Positions 36,168-46,027 of a stretch of DNA of 47,370 bases are shown one piece after another. The translations under genes and the position numbers were made by a program. Below the pieces are notes generated by a model, which worked only from the letters and a program-made list of their open reading frames with translations, was not told where the DNA came from and made no database searches. Position 1 is the first letter of the stretch; every line of letters starts with the position of its first letter. Origin of the DNA: a virus; the IMG/VR virus record IMGVR_UViG_3300021599_001357, positions 1 to 47,370 of that record; one strand, written 5' to 3'.

Positions 36168-39100
36168 TTATGCAAGTGTAATGTTTGCAGATCTCAACAC
36201 ACCATCTGTACCACGAACTTTGATTCTTAAGTTTGTGTTACTTGTTAGTTCAAAACTCATTTGAGAATTACTTGGTGGAGTCGATGTATTTGCAAGTCCT
36301 ACTGTAGTAATTCCTGTAATAATCACATCACCACCTATAGTAAGTTTTGATGTTGCATTTGTGGTTCCTATACCGATATTACCAGTGGGTCCAGAATGTA
36401 CATAAGTATTTCTGGTTTCATCAAAGACATAAACAACACCAGTTCCAGTAGTAGCACCTATTTCATCAGAACTAGCACCAACAATAATCGTCTTACCATC
36501 GGCACTTATTGCTACTGATCTTCCAAAGTTATCAGAAGCATCAACCGCAAGAGAACCAGTAAGAATTCCTACTTGATTAAATGAGTTTCCTTGTCTTTTA
36601 AAAATATAAACAACACCAGAACTAGCACCAGAACCTGTTTGTTCATCTTGATAAGCATTAACAACAATCGTTTTACCATCGGCACTTGTTGCTACTGAAT
36701 ATCCAAACCAATCATCAGAATCAACAGCAAGAGAACCAGTAAGAATTCCTACCTGATTGAATGAGTTTCCTACACGGTCATAGACATAAACAACACCAGT
36801 TCCAGTAGTAGCACCTATTTCATCAGATCTAGCACCAACAACAATCGTCTTACCATCGGCACTTGTTGCTACTGAATATCCAAAGAAATCACCAGAATTA
36901 ACAGCAAGAGAACCAGTAAGAATTCCTACCTGATTGAATGAGTTTCCTACACGGTCATAGACATAAACAACACCAGAACTAGCACCAGAACCTGCTTGTT
37001 CATCAAACAAAACACCAACAACAATCGTCTTACCATCGGCACTTGTTGCTACTGACCATCCAAAGTTATCAGAAGCATCAACCGCAAGAGAACCAGTAAG
37101 AATTCCTACTTGATTGAATGAGTTTCCTATACGGTCAAAGACATAAACAACACCAGCTGCAGAACCAGAACCTGTTTGTTCATCCCGACTAGCACCAACA
37201 ACAATCGTCTTACCATCGGCACTTGTTGTTACTGAATATCCAAATCTATCATCATCATCACTCGCAAGAGAACCAGTTAAAATTCCTACCTGATTAAATG
37301 AGTTTCCTACACGGTCAAAGACATAAACAACACCAGAAGCATCACCAGAACCTGTTTGCTCATCACCATAAGCACCAACAATAATCGTCTTACCATCGGC
37401 ACTTGTTGCTACTGACCATCCAAAGTAATCAAAAGAATTAACCGCAAGAGAACCAGTAAGAATTCCTACCTGATTAAATGAACTACCTATACGGTCATAG
37501 ACATAAACAACACCAGAACTATCACCAGAACCTGTTTGCTCATCATTATAAGCACCAACAATAATCGTCTTACCATCGGCACTTGTTGCTACTGAATATC
37601 CAAAGTTATCACCAGAAGCACTCGCAAGAGAACCAGTAAGAATTCCTACCTGATTAAATGAACTACCAGCAATACTTAAAGCAGAATTAGAAGTTTCACT
37701 ATGAGAAGCATAGGATACTAAATGAGTTCCTGGTAGGTTTCTTAAATCACTTCCACCACCTATGAATTCTGTAGCAGTCACTACACCAACACTCATTCCA
37801 AGTGAAGAAGTATTTCCAAGACCTAATGTAGTATCAAGAACTGAAGACCCATCATCCCTAATATTAACACCAGTACTACTCGCAACAATACCAGTAAGAG
37901 CACTACCATCAATCGCAGGAAGTGCTCCTGTTAATTGACCTGATGGAATATTGGTTAATCCAGAACCAGAACCAGAGAATGATGTTGCGGTGACGACACC
38001 AGTAATATTAACATCACCAGTAACTGTTAATTTACTAGTTGGATTTGTGGTGCCTATACCAACACCTGTAGAAGTTACTCTTACTTGTTCATTTGCGGCT
38101 AAAGTTCCACCAGCAAATAAAGAAAGATATTTACTTGCAGACGCTGCACCTATTGATAGGTTCCCATCAGAGGTATATAAGTATCCATCTAATGCACCAT
38201 TAATTGTCCAACTAGTTGTGGTAAATCCTGCGTTATTAATACCAAGATCAATAAAATTAGATGTGTCTGTGCCACTATTTGCAGTTACAACAATATCACC
38301 AGAAGCATTTGCACCAGATAATGAGTTTCTTACATTTACCTGACCATACCCATTAACACTAGAAGTAAAATCAGCAATTGCATTCGCAAGACCTTGAGTA
38401 ATAGTTGCACCCACACCACTCACTGTAAGTCTGTATGGTGGGTTACCTGCAGTGCTTCCAATACCTACAGATTCATTAATTGCGACTCCGTTCTGGAAAG
38501 TTTGGAATTTTAATACTCCGTTATAATATAACTCAACTCCAGCATCATTATTGAAGACTCCCATCAAAGCACCAGAAGTCTTCTTTAATTGGATTCCAGT
38601 ACCACTATCTCGGATTATTAAGTTACCTACACTTGAATTATCGATATAACTATTATTTCCGTCATGAAAAATCTGCAATTCATCAGTATCTCCGATCAAT
38701 AGAGTACTTTCGAAATGAACAGATTTTTGGAATGTTGAGGCTGCACCAACATTAATCGCAGAAGCAACTCCCACATTGTACACATTAATACTTGGAGTTC
38801 CGGTAAGTCCTTGTGCGACGGTAGAAATTCCAGAAGATGTTGAATATCCAGCAATTATAGAATAATCTCCAGATCCACCTCCACCACTTCCAGAAGCACT
38901 TATTGTTGCAATTCCAGATGACTGAGTAATTGTAACGTTGGATCCTGCAACTAATGATGTTATGACTCCTGTTAGATTTGATCCTGATCCGATATAGGAA
39001 GTTGCAGTTACAACACCAACATTGAGATTAGGTGTTCCTGTAAGTCCTTGTGAAACTGTAGATATTCCGGAAGATGTAGAATATCCTGCAATAGATGCAT

Positions 39101-39347
39101 AAGTACTTACTCCAGAAGTTGGGGAGTAAGTTGCAATACCTGAAGTAATTGAATATGTGGATACGCCAGAAATGTTTGAATACGTTGATATACCCGAAGA
39201 GTTTGAGTAACTCACTAGGTTATTCCCATCTCCAAAAGTATTATAAATCTCAGAAAAATTTGAGTTTATTTTAATAGCACCAGTTAACAGGGAATCACCC
39301 AATCCATCATTAGGACTTGTTCCCGTATTAATACCCTGTCTGGCCAT
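36168..39347 (-). CDS. Long tail-fibre-like protein with seven beta-propeller repeats
   Basis: 1059 residues. The N-terminus (MARQGINTGTSPNDGLGDSL, KINSNFSEIYNTFG) matches the protein at 16939, probably a virion attachment module. A Gly/Ser/Thr-rich stalk follows, then seven tandem repeats of 59-60 residues (36408-37661) of the form SFNQVGILTGSLA, FGxSVATSADGKT, VVYV. Seven such repeats would close one propeller. The C-terminus (VHSGPTGNIGIGTTNATSKL and on) is a short beta module. Likely receptor-recognition or distal fibre. A CATAAATA late promoter is at 39374-39381. Confidence 0.7.
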   Translation of the reverse strand: MARQGINTGTSPNDGLGDSLLTGAIKINSNFSEIYNTFGDGNNLVSYSNSSGISTYSNISGVSTYSITSGIATYSPTSGVSTYASIAGYSTSSGISTVSQGLTGTPNLNVGVVTATSYIGSGSNLTGVITSLVAGSNVTITQSSGIATISASGSGGGGSGDYSIIAGYSTSSGISTVAQGLTGTPSINVYNVGVASAINVGAASTFQKSVHFESTLLIGDTDELQIFHDGNNSYIDNSSVGNLIIRDSGTGIQLKKTSGALMGVFNNDAGVELYYNGVLKFQTFQNGVAINESVGIGSTAGNPPYRLTVSGVGATITQGLANAIADFTSSVNGYGQVNVRNSLSGANASGDIVVTANSGTDTSNFIDLGINNAGFTTTSWTINGALDGYLYTSDGNLSIGAASASKYLSLFAGGTLAANEQVRVTSTGVGIGTTNPTSKLTVTGDVNITGVVTATSFSGSGSGLTNIPSGQLTGALPAIDGSALTGIVASSTGVNIRDDGSSVLDTTLGLGNTSSLGMSVGVVTATEFIGGGSDLRNLPGTHLVSYASHSETSNSALSIAGSSFNQVGILTGSLASASGDNFGYSVATSADGKTIIVGAYNDEQTGSGDSSGVVYVYDRIGSSFNQVGILTGSLAVNSFDYFGWSVATSADGKTIIVGAYGDEQTGSGDASGVVYVFDRVGNSFNQVGILTGSLASDDDDRFGYSVTTSADGKTIVVGASRDEQTGSGSAAGVVYVFDRIGNSFNQVGILTGSLAVDASDNFGWSVATSADGKTIVVGVLFDEQAGSGASSGVVYVYDRVGNSFNQVGILTGSLAVNSGDFFGYSVATSADGKTIVVGARSDEIGATTGTGVVYVYDRVGNSFNQVGILTGSLAVDSDDWFGYSVATSADGKTIVVNAYQDEQTGSGASSGVVYIFKRQGNSFNQVGILTGSLAVDASDNFGRSVAISADGKTIIVGASSDEIGATTGTGVVYVFDETRNTYVHSGPTGNIGIGTTNATSKLTIGGDVIITGITTVGLANTSTPPSNSQMSFELTSNTNLRIKVRGTDGVLRSANITLA
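36408..37661 (-). repeat. Seven tandem 177-180-bp coding repeats
   Basis: The string GAGAACCAGT recurs at 36551, 36731, 36908, 37088, 37268, 37448 and 37628, giving steps of 180, 177, 180, 180, 180 and 180. In protein, the conserved core (SADGKT, VVYV) alternates with short variable loops after SLA and before DE. Each unit is about 60 residues, a blade-sized unit. Confidence 0.85.
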
Positions 39348-39373
39348 ATTCTTTCAGATACTGTTTCTAAAGA

Positions 39374-39381
39374 TATTTATG
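39374..39381 (-). promoter_or_regulatory. Late promoter (CATAAATA) for the fibre gene
   Basis: One mismatch to TATAAATA, 27 bases upstream of the ATG at 39347. Confidence 0.5.
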
Positions 39382-39943
39382 ATCTCCCACCCCATTGGAT
39401 ATCCGAATAGGCAGCCGAGACATTTTCTTTAGAAATATTATACTTAGTTTGAAGTTTCTTATCCTTAACAAGCATAAGAATTTCAGCCTCAAGAGGATGA
39501 AGACCTTCAAGAATACTAATAAACATAGTCTCTCTCTTCATACTTGAAAGACGATCATTTCCACCTTTTACAAAATTATAAAAGTAAGTATATTCTTTTC
39601 TGATAGAAGTCCTACCCTGATCCTGAGATCCAATAGAATTAGAACCTAAGTCACTCATCATTTCAACAGATCTCTGGATGTTATCACTTAAATTTCCAGA
39701 ACTCACATTTTGTTGACCTACACTTGAATAAGGAACTAATCCTTCTGGAAGAAGAGAAACAATCGTTTCATCAAAGTTCCAAATTAAAATTGTTTTGAGT
39801 GATGGATCAGAATATTTTTGGAGAATTTCTGACTTTTTTGTATTTGATTTCTGTTTTGCTGCAAGAGCAAGAACTTCAAATGTAAAAGGATTTGAGGGTA
39901 GTTCTTCTGAAACTACCCTCGGAATTTTGGTTTGAGTAGACAT
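39377..39943 (-). CDS. Conserved cyanophage protein (DUF6433-like from memory)
   Basis: 188 residues. Starts MSTQTKIPRVVSEELPSNPF and continues with FEVLALAAKQKSNTKKSEIL and DPSLKTILIWNFDETIVSLL. FYNFVKGGNDRLSSMKRETM and SILEGLHPLEAEILMLVKDK follow. I recall this protein from T4-like cyanophages but not its role. No signal peptide. It sits between the fibre gene and nrdB. Confidence 0.6.
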   Translation of the reverse strand: MSTQTKIPRVVSEELPSNPFTFEVLALAAKQKSNTKKSEILQKYSDPSLKTILIWNFDETIVSLLPEGLVPYSSVGQQNVSSGNLSDNIQRSVEMMSDLGSNSIGSQDQGRTSIRKEYTYFYNFVKGGNDRLSSMKRETMFISILEGLHPLEAEILMLVKDKKLQTKYNISKENVSAAYSDIQWGGRS

Positions 39944-39980
39944 AAAACTTATTTCAATTCAGTTGTTACTAATATTTAGA

Positions 39981-41126
39981 TCAGAGTTTGAATCCTGCAA
40001 AAGTATCTTTTTTTACATCCTGTTTGATGCCACCGACAACATAAGACTCAACTTCTGTTTCTTGTGGGGCTACCTGAAGACCCTTAGAAGAAATCCAGTG
40101 TTCAGTCCAAGGAAGTGGATTGTTCTTTGCAGGAATATCGTAAAGTGGTTTCAATCCAATCGACTTCATACGACGATTTGCAATCCACTCAACATAATTA
40201 TTGAGAAGTTTATCATTCAAACCAATCATAGAACCATCTTTGAACAAATACTTGGCCCAAGACTTTTCCTCATTAACGCAATTTTCAAACGCAGTATTTA
40301 CCCACGCCTCCTCTTCTCTAGCAATTTGTTGCATTTCTGGATCATCGCCTTCGCGCCACTTATTGAGGATGTTCTGAGTAATGACAAGGTGCTGATTTTC
40401 GTCTCTTGCGATGAGAGAGATAATTTTAGCGGATCCTTCCATAAGCTTGAGTTCACCAAACGCAAAGCTGCAAGCGAACGAGACGTAAAACCTGATACCT
40501 TCGAGAATATTGACATTTGCGATAGCACGATAAAGTTTTCTTTTTAATTCCATACGTTCATCTCTAGAATATCCTGCACCCTCTTGTGCAAACTTCCATG
40601 CATTAGAAGTTCCATATTCTTGTGCGGAATTAATGAAATCATCATAAGCACCGGTGACATTAGTTGCACGGCTCATAATTTTTTCATCATCTAGAATTGT
40701 ATCAAACACTTCACTGGGGTCAGAATAAATGTTTTTGATGATGTAAGTATATGAACGGCTATGAATCATCTCCATAAACCCCCACACTTCCATACATGCC
40801 TCTAGTTCAGGAAGAGAACAATAAGGAATGAATGCCATACCAGGACCACGACCCTGAACAGAATCGAGCATGATCTGATACTTCAAGTTAGAAGTGAAGA
40901 TGTGTTTCTGTTCAGGACGAAGAGATTGATAATCACCACGATCCTTTTGGAGGGAGACCTCTTCAGGCCTCCAGAAATATCCAAGTTGTTGTTGGGTCAA
41001 CTTGTCGAATACTGGATATTTGTAGTGATCATAACGTTGCAAACCTAGTGGTTGTCCAAAAAACATTGGTTGTTTGCGGGTATCAACATCGGTGCTGGTG
41101 TTGAATACGGTCATTCCTTGTACCAT
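39981..41126 (-). CDS. nrdB: Ribonucleotide reductase class Ia, beta subunit
   Basis: Di-iron tyrosyl-radical subunit of ribonucleotide reductase. 381 residues from MVQGMTVFNT; the start at 41126 has a strong GGAGTTACAA site. ELEACMEVWGFMEMIHSRSY holds Glu and ExxH iron ligands and the radical Tyr in HSRSYTYI. A second site, LIARDENQHLVIT, gives another ExxH. It works with NrdA to make dNTPs for phage DNA. A longer frame extends to 41177 but lacks a site. Confidence 0.95.
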   Translation of the reverse strand: MVQGMTVFNTSTDVDTRKQPMFFGQPLGLQRYDHYKYPVFDKLTQQQLGYFWRPEEVSLQKDRGDYQSLRPEQKHIFTSNLKYQIMLDSVQGRGPGMAFIPYCSLPELEACMEVWGFMEMIHSRSYTYIIKNIYSDPSEVFDTILDDEKIMSRATNVTGAYDDFINSAQEYGTSNAWKFAQEGAGYSRDERMELKRKLYRAIANVNILEGIRFYVSFACSFAFGELKLMEGSAKIISLIARDENQHLVITQNILNKWREGDDPEMQQIAREEEAWVNTAFENCVNEEKSWAKYLFKDGSMIGLNDKLLNNYVEWIANRRMKSIGLKPLYDIPAKNNPLPWTEHWISSKGLQVAPQETEVESYVVGGIKQDVKKDTFAGFKL

Positions 41127-41145
41127 TTGTAACTCCTGTTCTTTA

Positions 41146-43455
41146 CTAGATTTTGCAACTTTCACAATCTTCCTCACTAGAATTCATAATTTCCTCAACT
41201 AATTTATCCAACTGTTGTTTAGTGGTATCTTCTTTTACCTCATCAGTCTTATGATCATAAGTGTTCTGATAATAACTCGTCTTCCATCCAAACTTGTAAG
41301 TTCTGAGAAGATCTTGAGCCATTACTGAGACTGGAACTTCATTGTCTGCGTAGTTTTCTGGATTGTAGGACCAGTTTCCACTGATGGCTTGGTCAAAAAA
41401 CTTTTGCATGACGGCAACGACGTTAATATAACCAGTGTTGTCAGGCATGTCCCATAGAAGAGTATAATTATTTTTGAGTGATCCATACTGAGGTACGATT
41501 TGTTTGAGTGGACCTTTCTTAGACTTCTTAACGGACAAGTATCCGCGAGGTGGTTCGATACCGTTGGTTGCATTTGACACAACGGAACTGCTCTCCGATG
41601 GCATCTGTGCGGACAATGTTGAGTGCCTGAGACCGTGTTCCAGGATGGATGTTCTAAGACTTTCCCAATCATGATTGTAATCGACGGATGAAATTTCGTC
41701 TACGTCCTTCTTGTATGTATCAATAGGAAGATGTCCCTCAAAATATTTTGTACGATTGAAGTCAGTACAAGCACCCTTTTCTTTGGCCAACTGATTAGAA
41801 GATTTGAGTAGATAGTACTGGAATGATTCAGTCAACTCATGAGTCATGTCCCAAGCTTGTTGAGAATCATACTTGACTCCATGTTTTGCAAAGTAGTGTG
41901 CAAGTCCAATGTATCCAACTCCAAGAGACCTGCGAGCTTTGGTAGCAAGTTCTGCAGCATTAACTGGGTACTCCTGATAATCAATCAACTCTTCAAGACT
42001 ACGAACTGCAAGATCACAAAGTTCTTCAAGATCATCAAGTTCACGAATCTTACCAACGTTAACTGCAGAAAGAATACAAAGCGCAATCTCACCCGCAGCA
42101 TCATCAATATGTTGAATGGGATCTGTAGGAAGAGTGATTTCCTGACAGAGATTACTCATCCACACCTTATCAATGAACGATGAGTGAGAGTTACAATGGT
42201 CAATATTCATAATGTAAATACGACCCGTTTCCGCACGTTCTTTTAGAATACTCAGAATAAGTTCTTGAGCGCGGACAGTTTTTCTTGGAATAGACTCATC
42301 TCGTTCTGCAGCCAAATAGAGATCATCAAACTCAGGAAGCCCGAAAGCATCAGAAACTGACTGTACATCATGAGGTGAGAAGAGGGACATTTCCTCATCA
42401 TTAATGAATCTTTCATAAAAAAGTCTGGAGAATTGAATTGAATAATCTAGTTTACGAACACGATTATCTTCGGTTCCTTTATTATTCTTAAGAACAATAA
42501 TATCTTCTATTTCTTTGTGCCAGATTGGGAAGTGGACAGTTGCTGATCCACCTCGGATGCCATTTTGAGTGCAGCATCGGACAGTTGCTTCAAACTTTTT
42601 GAGAAATGGAACAACGCCTGTATGCTGTACTTCTCCACCTCTGATTTTAGCGTTGATGCCCCTGATGCGACCTGCGTTGATACCGATACCCGCCCTTTGT
42701 GCGACATACCTACCAATAGCCATATCAGAGCTAAAGATAGAATCGAGGGTGTCATCAACATCAACAAGAACACAACTAGCAAATTGTCGAAGTGGTGTTC
42801 TAACTCCTGCCATGATGGGAGTGGGGATGTTGATTCGGTGTTTGGAGATTGCATTGTAGTACCTACGAACGTAGTCCAGTCTATTCTCTTTGGGATATTC
42901 TGCAAAAATTGTTGCAGAAATCAACATGTACATATACTGGGGAGTCTCATAAAGATTCCCAGAACTTCTATCTTGCACAAGGTACTTGTCAACTACCTGA
43001 CGTAGGCCTGCATAAGTGAACAAGAAGTCACGGTCATGATCAATCCATGAATTAATCTTCTCCCACTCCTCATCAGAATACTTTGCGGGGAGAAGTTTGT
43101 CATAAATTCCACTACAAGCACCATGCATTAGGTGATTATAGATATGAGGAAAACCTTGATTCCACGAAGGGCCGAACACCTGTTTGTAAAGTCCAAACAG
43201 AAGAAGTCTAGCCGCAACAAATTGGTAATTAGGTGTCTCAAGATCAATAAGATCGGATGCAGAACGAATCAGGATTTCCTGAATCTCTGCAGTGGTAATA
43301 CCATCATAAAATTGGATACCTGACTGCATTTCCACTTGAGATGCAGAAACACCAGCGAGACCGCTGCACGCTTCTTCTACCATCTTATGAATTTTGTCTA
43401 GGTTCAGGTTCTCAGTATTTCCGTTTCTTTTTACAACTTTGGTCCCGTTACTCAT
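41146..43455 (-). CDS. nrdA: Ribonucleotide reductase class Ia, alpha subunit
   Basis: Catalytic subunit that reduces ribonucleoside diphosphates. 769 residues from MSNGTKVVKRNGNTENLNLD. The ATP-cone-like N-terminus (residues 1-90) is followed by the active-site barrel: VRCCTQNGIRGGSATVHFPI, CNSHSS and GIGINAGRIRGINAK. The C-terminus is EDCESCKI, a CxxC redox pair. The start at 43455 overlaps the primase stop. NrdB follows 20 bases after its stop. Confidence 0.96.
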   Translation of the reverse strand: MSNGTKVVKRNGNTENLNLDKIHKMVEEACSGLAGVSASQVEMQSGIQFYDGITTAEIQEILIRSASDLIDLETPNYQFVAARLLLFGLYKQVFGPSWNQGFPHIYNHLMHGACSGIYDKLLPAKYSDEEWEKINSWIDHDRDFLFTYAGLRQVVDKYLVQDRSSGNLYETPQYMYMLISATIFAEYPKENRLDYVRRYYNAISKHRINIPTPIMAGVRTPLRQFASCVLVDVDDTLDSIFSSDMAIGRYVAQRAGIGINAGRIRGINAKIRGGEVQHTGVVPFLKKFEATVRCCTQNGIRGGSATVHFPIWHKEIEDIIVLKNNKGTEDNRVRKLDYSIQFSRLFYERFINDEEMSLFSPHDVQSVSDAFGLPEFDDLYLAAERDESIPRKTVRAQELILSILKERAETGRIYIMNIDHCNSHSSFIDKVWMSNLCQEITLPTDPIQHIDDAAGEIALCILSAVNVGKIRELDDLEELCDLAVRSLEELIDYQEYPVNAAELATKARRSLGVGYIGLAHYFAKHGVKYDSQQAWDMTHELTESFQYYLLKSSNQLAKEKGACTDFNRTKYFEGHLPIDTYKKDVDEISSVDYNHDWESLRTSILEHGLRHSTLSAQMPSESSSVVSNATNGIEPPRGYLSVKKSKKGPLKQIVPQYGSLKNNYTLLWDMPDNTGYINVVAVMQKFFDQAISGNWSYNPENYADNEVPVSVMAQDLLRTYKFGWKTSYYQNTYDHKTDEVKEDTTKQQLDKLVEEIMNSSEEDCESCKI

Positions 43456-44456
43456 GTCTTCTTCCAACTAGTAAGTTTTGTTTTAGCTTGTAATCCACTA
43501 TAGACATTGGATTCTATCATAGATTGAACGTTAAGTCCAGATAAAATCATATCGTTAATGTCTTTTTGTTGTATTGTGTCAGGCCAAATGACAATTGGAA
43601 ATTTCCAATCTATCGCCTTCTCCATTCTATCAACAATTTGTTTGTTTCGTTTTTCATTATCGTAAACCATCACAAATTCTGTTTCAAAGTTTGAAACGAA
43701 AAACATCTTGTCTATATCTGCACCGACCATTGCAATAGAGTTATCAATGAACATACTATCAAAAGGGCCTTCTACAATATAAACCGTTTTATTCCAGTCA
43801 ACCTTATCCAAACCATAGATCTTGGGGTGGTGGTCATCCAAAATGATTGTGATGTACTTAAGTTTTGATTTTGGATTGAGCGATCTCCCCTGAAACCCGA
43901 ATATCTTTCCGTGATTCTTTAAGGGAATTATGATCCTTGGTTCTTCATTCTTTAGATTTTCAAAAGTATATTTTTGAGAATTAGTCCATTCCTTGAACTT
44001 TTCGGCGAAGTAAAGTTCGCCCAGATACTTAACGGGAATTCTTCGGTTGTCTAAAAATTGTCTTGCGGGGTGTGTTGTATTTAGTTCTGAAATTTTTGGC
44101 AGATCAAAATCCTTTTGAGTAAAAACTGGTTTATCAAATTTAAACACTTGGGGTTCTGGAGTGTTTGATCCTTTGCCGGTGGCACCAGCCTTATACCTCT
44201 CAAAGACGTATTGATCATGCAATGCGGGGTCAACATCCTTCAGGAAGTTTGTGAAGGTTCTGGAGACGCCACAGTTGTGACACTTGAAGTTATGATCGTT
44301 CTTCAGTTGATACAGATATCCCCTGGCTTTATTTTTATGTCTTTCAGAATCTCCGCAATATGGACAACGAAAGTTATATAAACCTGTCTTCTTTTTTGCA
44401 AATTTCTGGAGTTTGACCGAAACTAATCCAATGTATTTGGTGTCAATAAGACTCAT
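43452..44456 (-). CDS. 61: DNA primase (T4 gp61-like)
   Basis: Makes RNA primers for lagging-strand synthesis. 334 residues. The N-terminal zinc finger is C31/C34 in RCPYCGD, then C59/C62 in FKCHNCG. The TOPRIM part carries IVEGPFDSMFID and further on AMVGADID. RPRIIIPLKNH-type strands precede it. Length and layout suit the T4-type primase. It overlaps both nrdA and the coiled-coil gene upstream by ATGA-type junctions, so expression with nrd genes is coupled. Confidence 0.88.
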   Translation of the reverse strand: MSLIDTKYIGLVSVKLQKFAKKKTGLYNFRCPYCGDSERHKNKARGYLYQLKNDHNFKCHNCGVSRTFTNFLKDVDPALHDQYVFERYKAGATGKGSNTPEPQVFKFDKPVFTQKDFDLPKISELNTTHPARQFLDNRRIPVKYLGELYFAEKFKEWTNSQKYTFENLKNEEPRIIIPLKNHGKIFGFQGRSLNPKSKLKYITIILDDHHPKIYGLDKVDWNKTVYIVEGPFDSMFIDNSIAMVGADIDKMFFVSNFETEFVMVYDNEKRNKQIVDRMEKAIDWKFPIVIWPDTIQQKDINDMILSGLNVQSMIESNVYSGLQAKTKLTSWKKT

Positions 44457-44875
44457 CGTGTAGTATTTTGGATCTGTGTTGATCCATTATACTGCGGTGG
44501 AAGGATCCTGTCAATGAAATGGGGAAGAATTCCAACGACTACCACTGCGATTGCAGCAATTCCACCCATTTGCCATTTAAATTTTTTAAGTTCTTCTACT
44601 GATGTTTCTATTTTTTCAATTCTTTTAATTACCGTTACATGATCTTCTTTATTTTCTTCTTTCATATCCTCAATCATTTTAATGATTAAGGTATCTGACT
44701 TTATACTCTGTTCTATTCTTTCATCATGTTTTGCAAGAATCATTGCAATACGATTATTTCCTTCCGAAATTTTATCTACCGCTGACTCTAACTTAGATAA
44801 CATTTCGCGGGACAGGTCTTCATAAATGTTAAGTTTAGATTCAAGAACCGCTAGTTTTGATTCTTGGGAGAACAT
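44453..44875 (-). CDS. Coiled-coil protein with a C-terminal membrane helix (XhlA-like)
   Basis: 140 residues. Residues 1-95 are a coiled-coil (ESKLAVLESKLNIYEDLSRE, KIETSVEELKKFKW). A single membrane helix (MGGIAAIAVVVVGILPHFID) and a short tail follow. The layout resembles haemolysin XhlA-type proteins. A role in lysis or in anchoring replication at the membrane is possible, but neither is shown. Confidence 0.55.
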   Translation of the reverse strand: MFSQESKLAVLESKLNIYEDLSREMLSKLESAVDKISEGNNRIAMILAKHDERIEQSIKSDTLIIKMIEDMKEENKEDHVTVIKRIEKIETSVEELKKFKWQMGGIAAIAVVVVGILPHFIDRILPPQYNGSTQIQNTTR

Positions 44876-44879
44876 CGTA

Positions 44880-45095
44880 CTATACCTTCTTCTTAGATGT
44901 TAATGATTTTCTATATTGGGGAGGCAATCTTCTCATTATTTTACTTCTACCATCAGGTTTCATCATAGGATCAAATCCAGCAACTGGACCTTTTGGATCT
45001 GCAGAACCCGTAAATCCTCCAGTACCAACAACCATACCCTCTTCCATGAGGTTACGGATAATATTAATTGCATTTTGGAGAACGTGGTCTTTCAT
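44880..45095 (-). CDS. Small hypothetical protein (71 aa)
   Basis: Starts MKDHVLQNAINIIRNLMEEG, a helix, then a Gly/Pro-rich segment (GTGGFTGSADPKGPVAGFDP) and a basic C-terminus (SKIMRRLPPQYRKSLTSKKK). Likely a nucleic-acid or protein adaptor, no family recognised. It overlaps the upstream gene by 4 bases. Confidence 0.6.
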   Translation of the reverse strand: MKDHVLQNAINIIRNLMEEGMVVGTGGFTGSADPKGPVAGFDPMMKPDGRSKIMRRLPPQYRKSLTSKKKV

Positions 45096-45463
45096 ATTCT
45101 ATTGAGATCTCTGAGACAATCTTCATCTAGTGGAATATCATGTAATGTTGATCTTGGATATTCAGGTAGTCTTCCAAGATATACTACAAAACTTTTTATA
45201 ACTGGCCACAAATCCCTATCAATTTTGTAGAATAAAAGAGGAGTTGCGGCTTCTCCAAAAACATTATAAAGAATAATAAAATGATTCATAAGGAGATGAG
45301 ACTTTAAAATACCAGTAGTTTTATACCTTTTTAAAAGTCTCTTCACCCACTTAAATCTTTTTAAATCTTCATAAAAATCCTCTTGCGTCACCGCATGAGG
45401 ATTCTCGTAATGTTTTATTGCAAACATTATATAATTATCTTCGTTCAATTCATTAAATCTCAT
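45092..45463 (-). CDS. Hypothetical conserved protein (123 aa)
   Basis: Starts MRFNELNEDNYIMFAIKHYE. KRFKWVKRLLKRYKTTGILK then SHLLMNHFIILYNVFGEAAT gives alternating helices. RDLWPVIKSFVVYLGRLPEY and a Leu/Asp-rich end follow. All-helical, soluble and conserved in cyanophages as I recall. Function unknown. Confidence 0.65.
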   Translation of the reverse strand: MRFNELNEDNYIMFAIKHYENPHAVTQEDFYEDLKRFKWVKRLLKRYKTTGILKSHLLMNHFIILYNVFGEAATPLLFYKIDRDLWPVIKSFVVYLGRLPEYPRSTLHDIPLDEDCLRDLNRI

Positions 45464-45478
45464 AATCTAATCATATTA

Positions 45479-46027
45479 TCAGGAAACTGCGGATGTTGTT
45501 ACGATTCCACTACCACCAGCACCGGTTACTTCAGTAGAGATAAAGATCTTATCAGAAGCAACTGCGGTTGAAGTATCAGTGATGATACCAGCGATTGTTT
45601 GGCCAGCGACTACAAGAGTTTGTGCAGCAGCAGGAGTTGTGAACGCAAACCCTACAGTCTTGTTTGCAGTAGTTGTGGTTGCATAAGCAACTAAAGTACC
45701 TGCAATAGACGCGGTTACATTGAGAGTAGCGGCAAGATTCTTAACGTCTACTTTCTCATTATACTGAACGTAAACTGTTCCAGTAGAAGATGTTGAATAA
45801 CCAGTTGCACCAAGGTATACACGAACGATAGTTGCGTTACCAAGACCAGCAGTTGTAGAACCTGCACCAGCTAGTCCACCGATTGCACAAAGAACCTCTT
45901 CGTTACCATCTGCATGTCTGATCACCCAACCTCTCTCATCAGCAAAACACTCATTGAGATCATTAGCTGGTTTATCGCCTGCGCGTAACCACTTAGGTCT
46001 TGATTCGTCTGAAGTAGAATTTCCCCA
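45479..46027 (-). CDS. Virion-type protein whose start appears frame-shifted
   Basis: The coherent frame reads from TGG at 46027: WGNSTSDESRPKWLRAGDKP, then DERGWVIRHADGNEEVL and a Gly/Ala/Thr-rich beta domain (GLAGAGSTTAGLGNATIVRV). A TGA stop lies directly before TGG in this frame, and there is no ATG. An ATG at 46031 is one base out of frame (ATG-A-TGG). The first usable start in frame is GTG at 45925, which would lose 34 residues. A one-base insertion or an assembly error is likely. Confidence 0.55.
   Translation of the reverse strand, partial: WGNSTSDESRPKWLRAGDKPANDLNECFADERGWVIRHADGNEEVLCAIGGLAGAGSTTAGLGNATIVRVYLGATGYSTSSTGTVYVQYNEKVDVKNLAATLNVTASIAGTLVAYATTTTANKTVGFAFTTPAAAQTLVVAGQTIAGIITDTSTAVASDKIFISTEVTGAGGSGIVTTSAVS

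Noticed and set aside
36408-37661. CRISPR array from the regular spacing of repeats
   Set aside because: The units are 177-180 bp, coding, and preserve the reading frame; not short direct repeats with unique spacers.
39963-40547. 194-residue plus-strand frame over nrdB
   Set aside because: Antisense to the unambiguous nrdB gene; no independent support.
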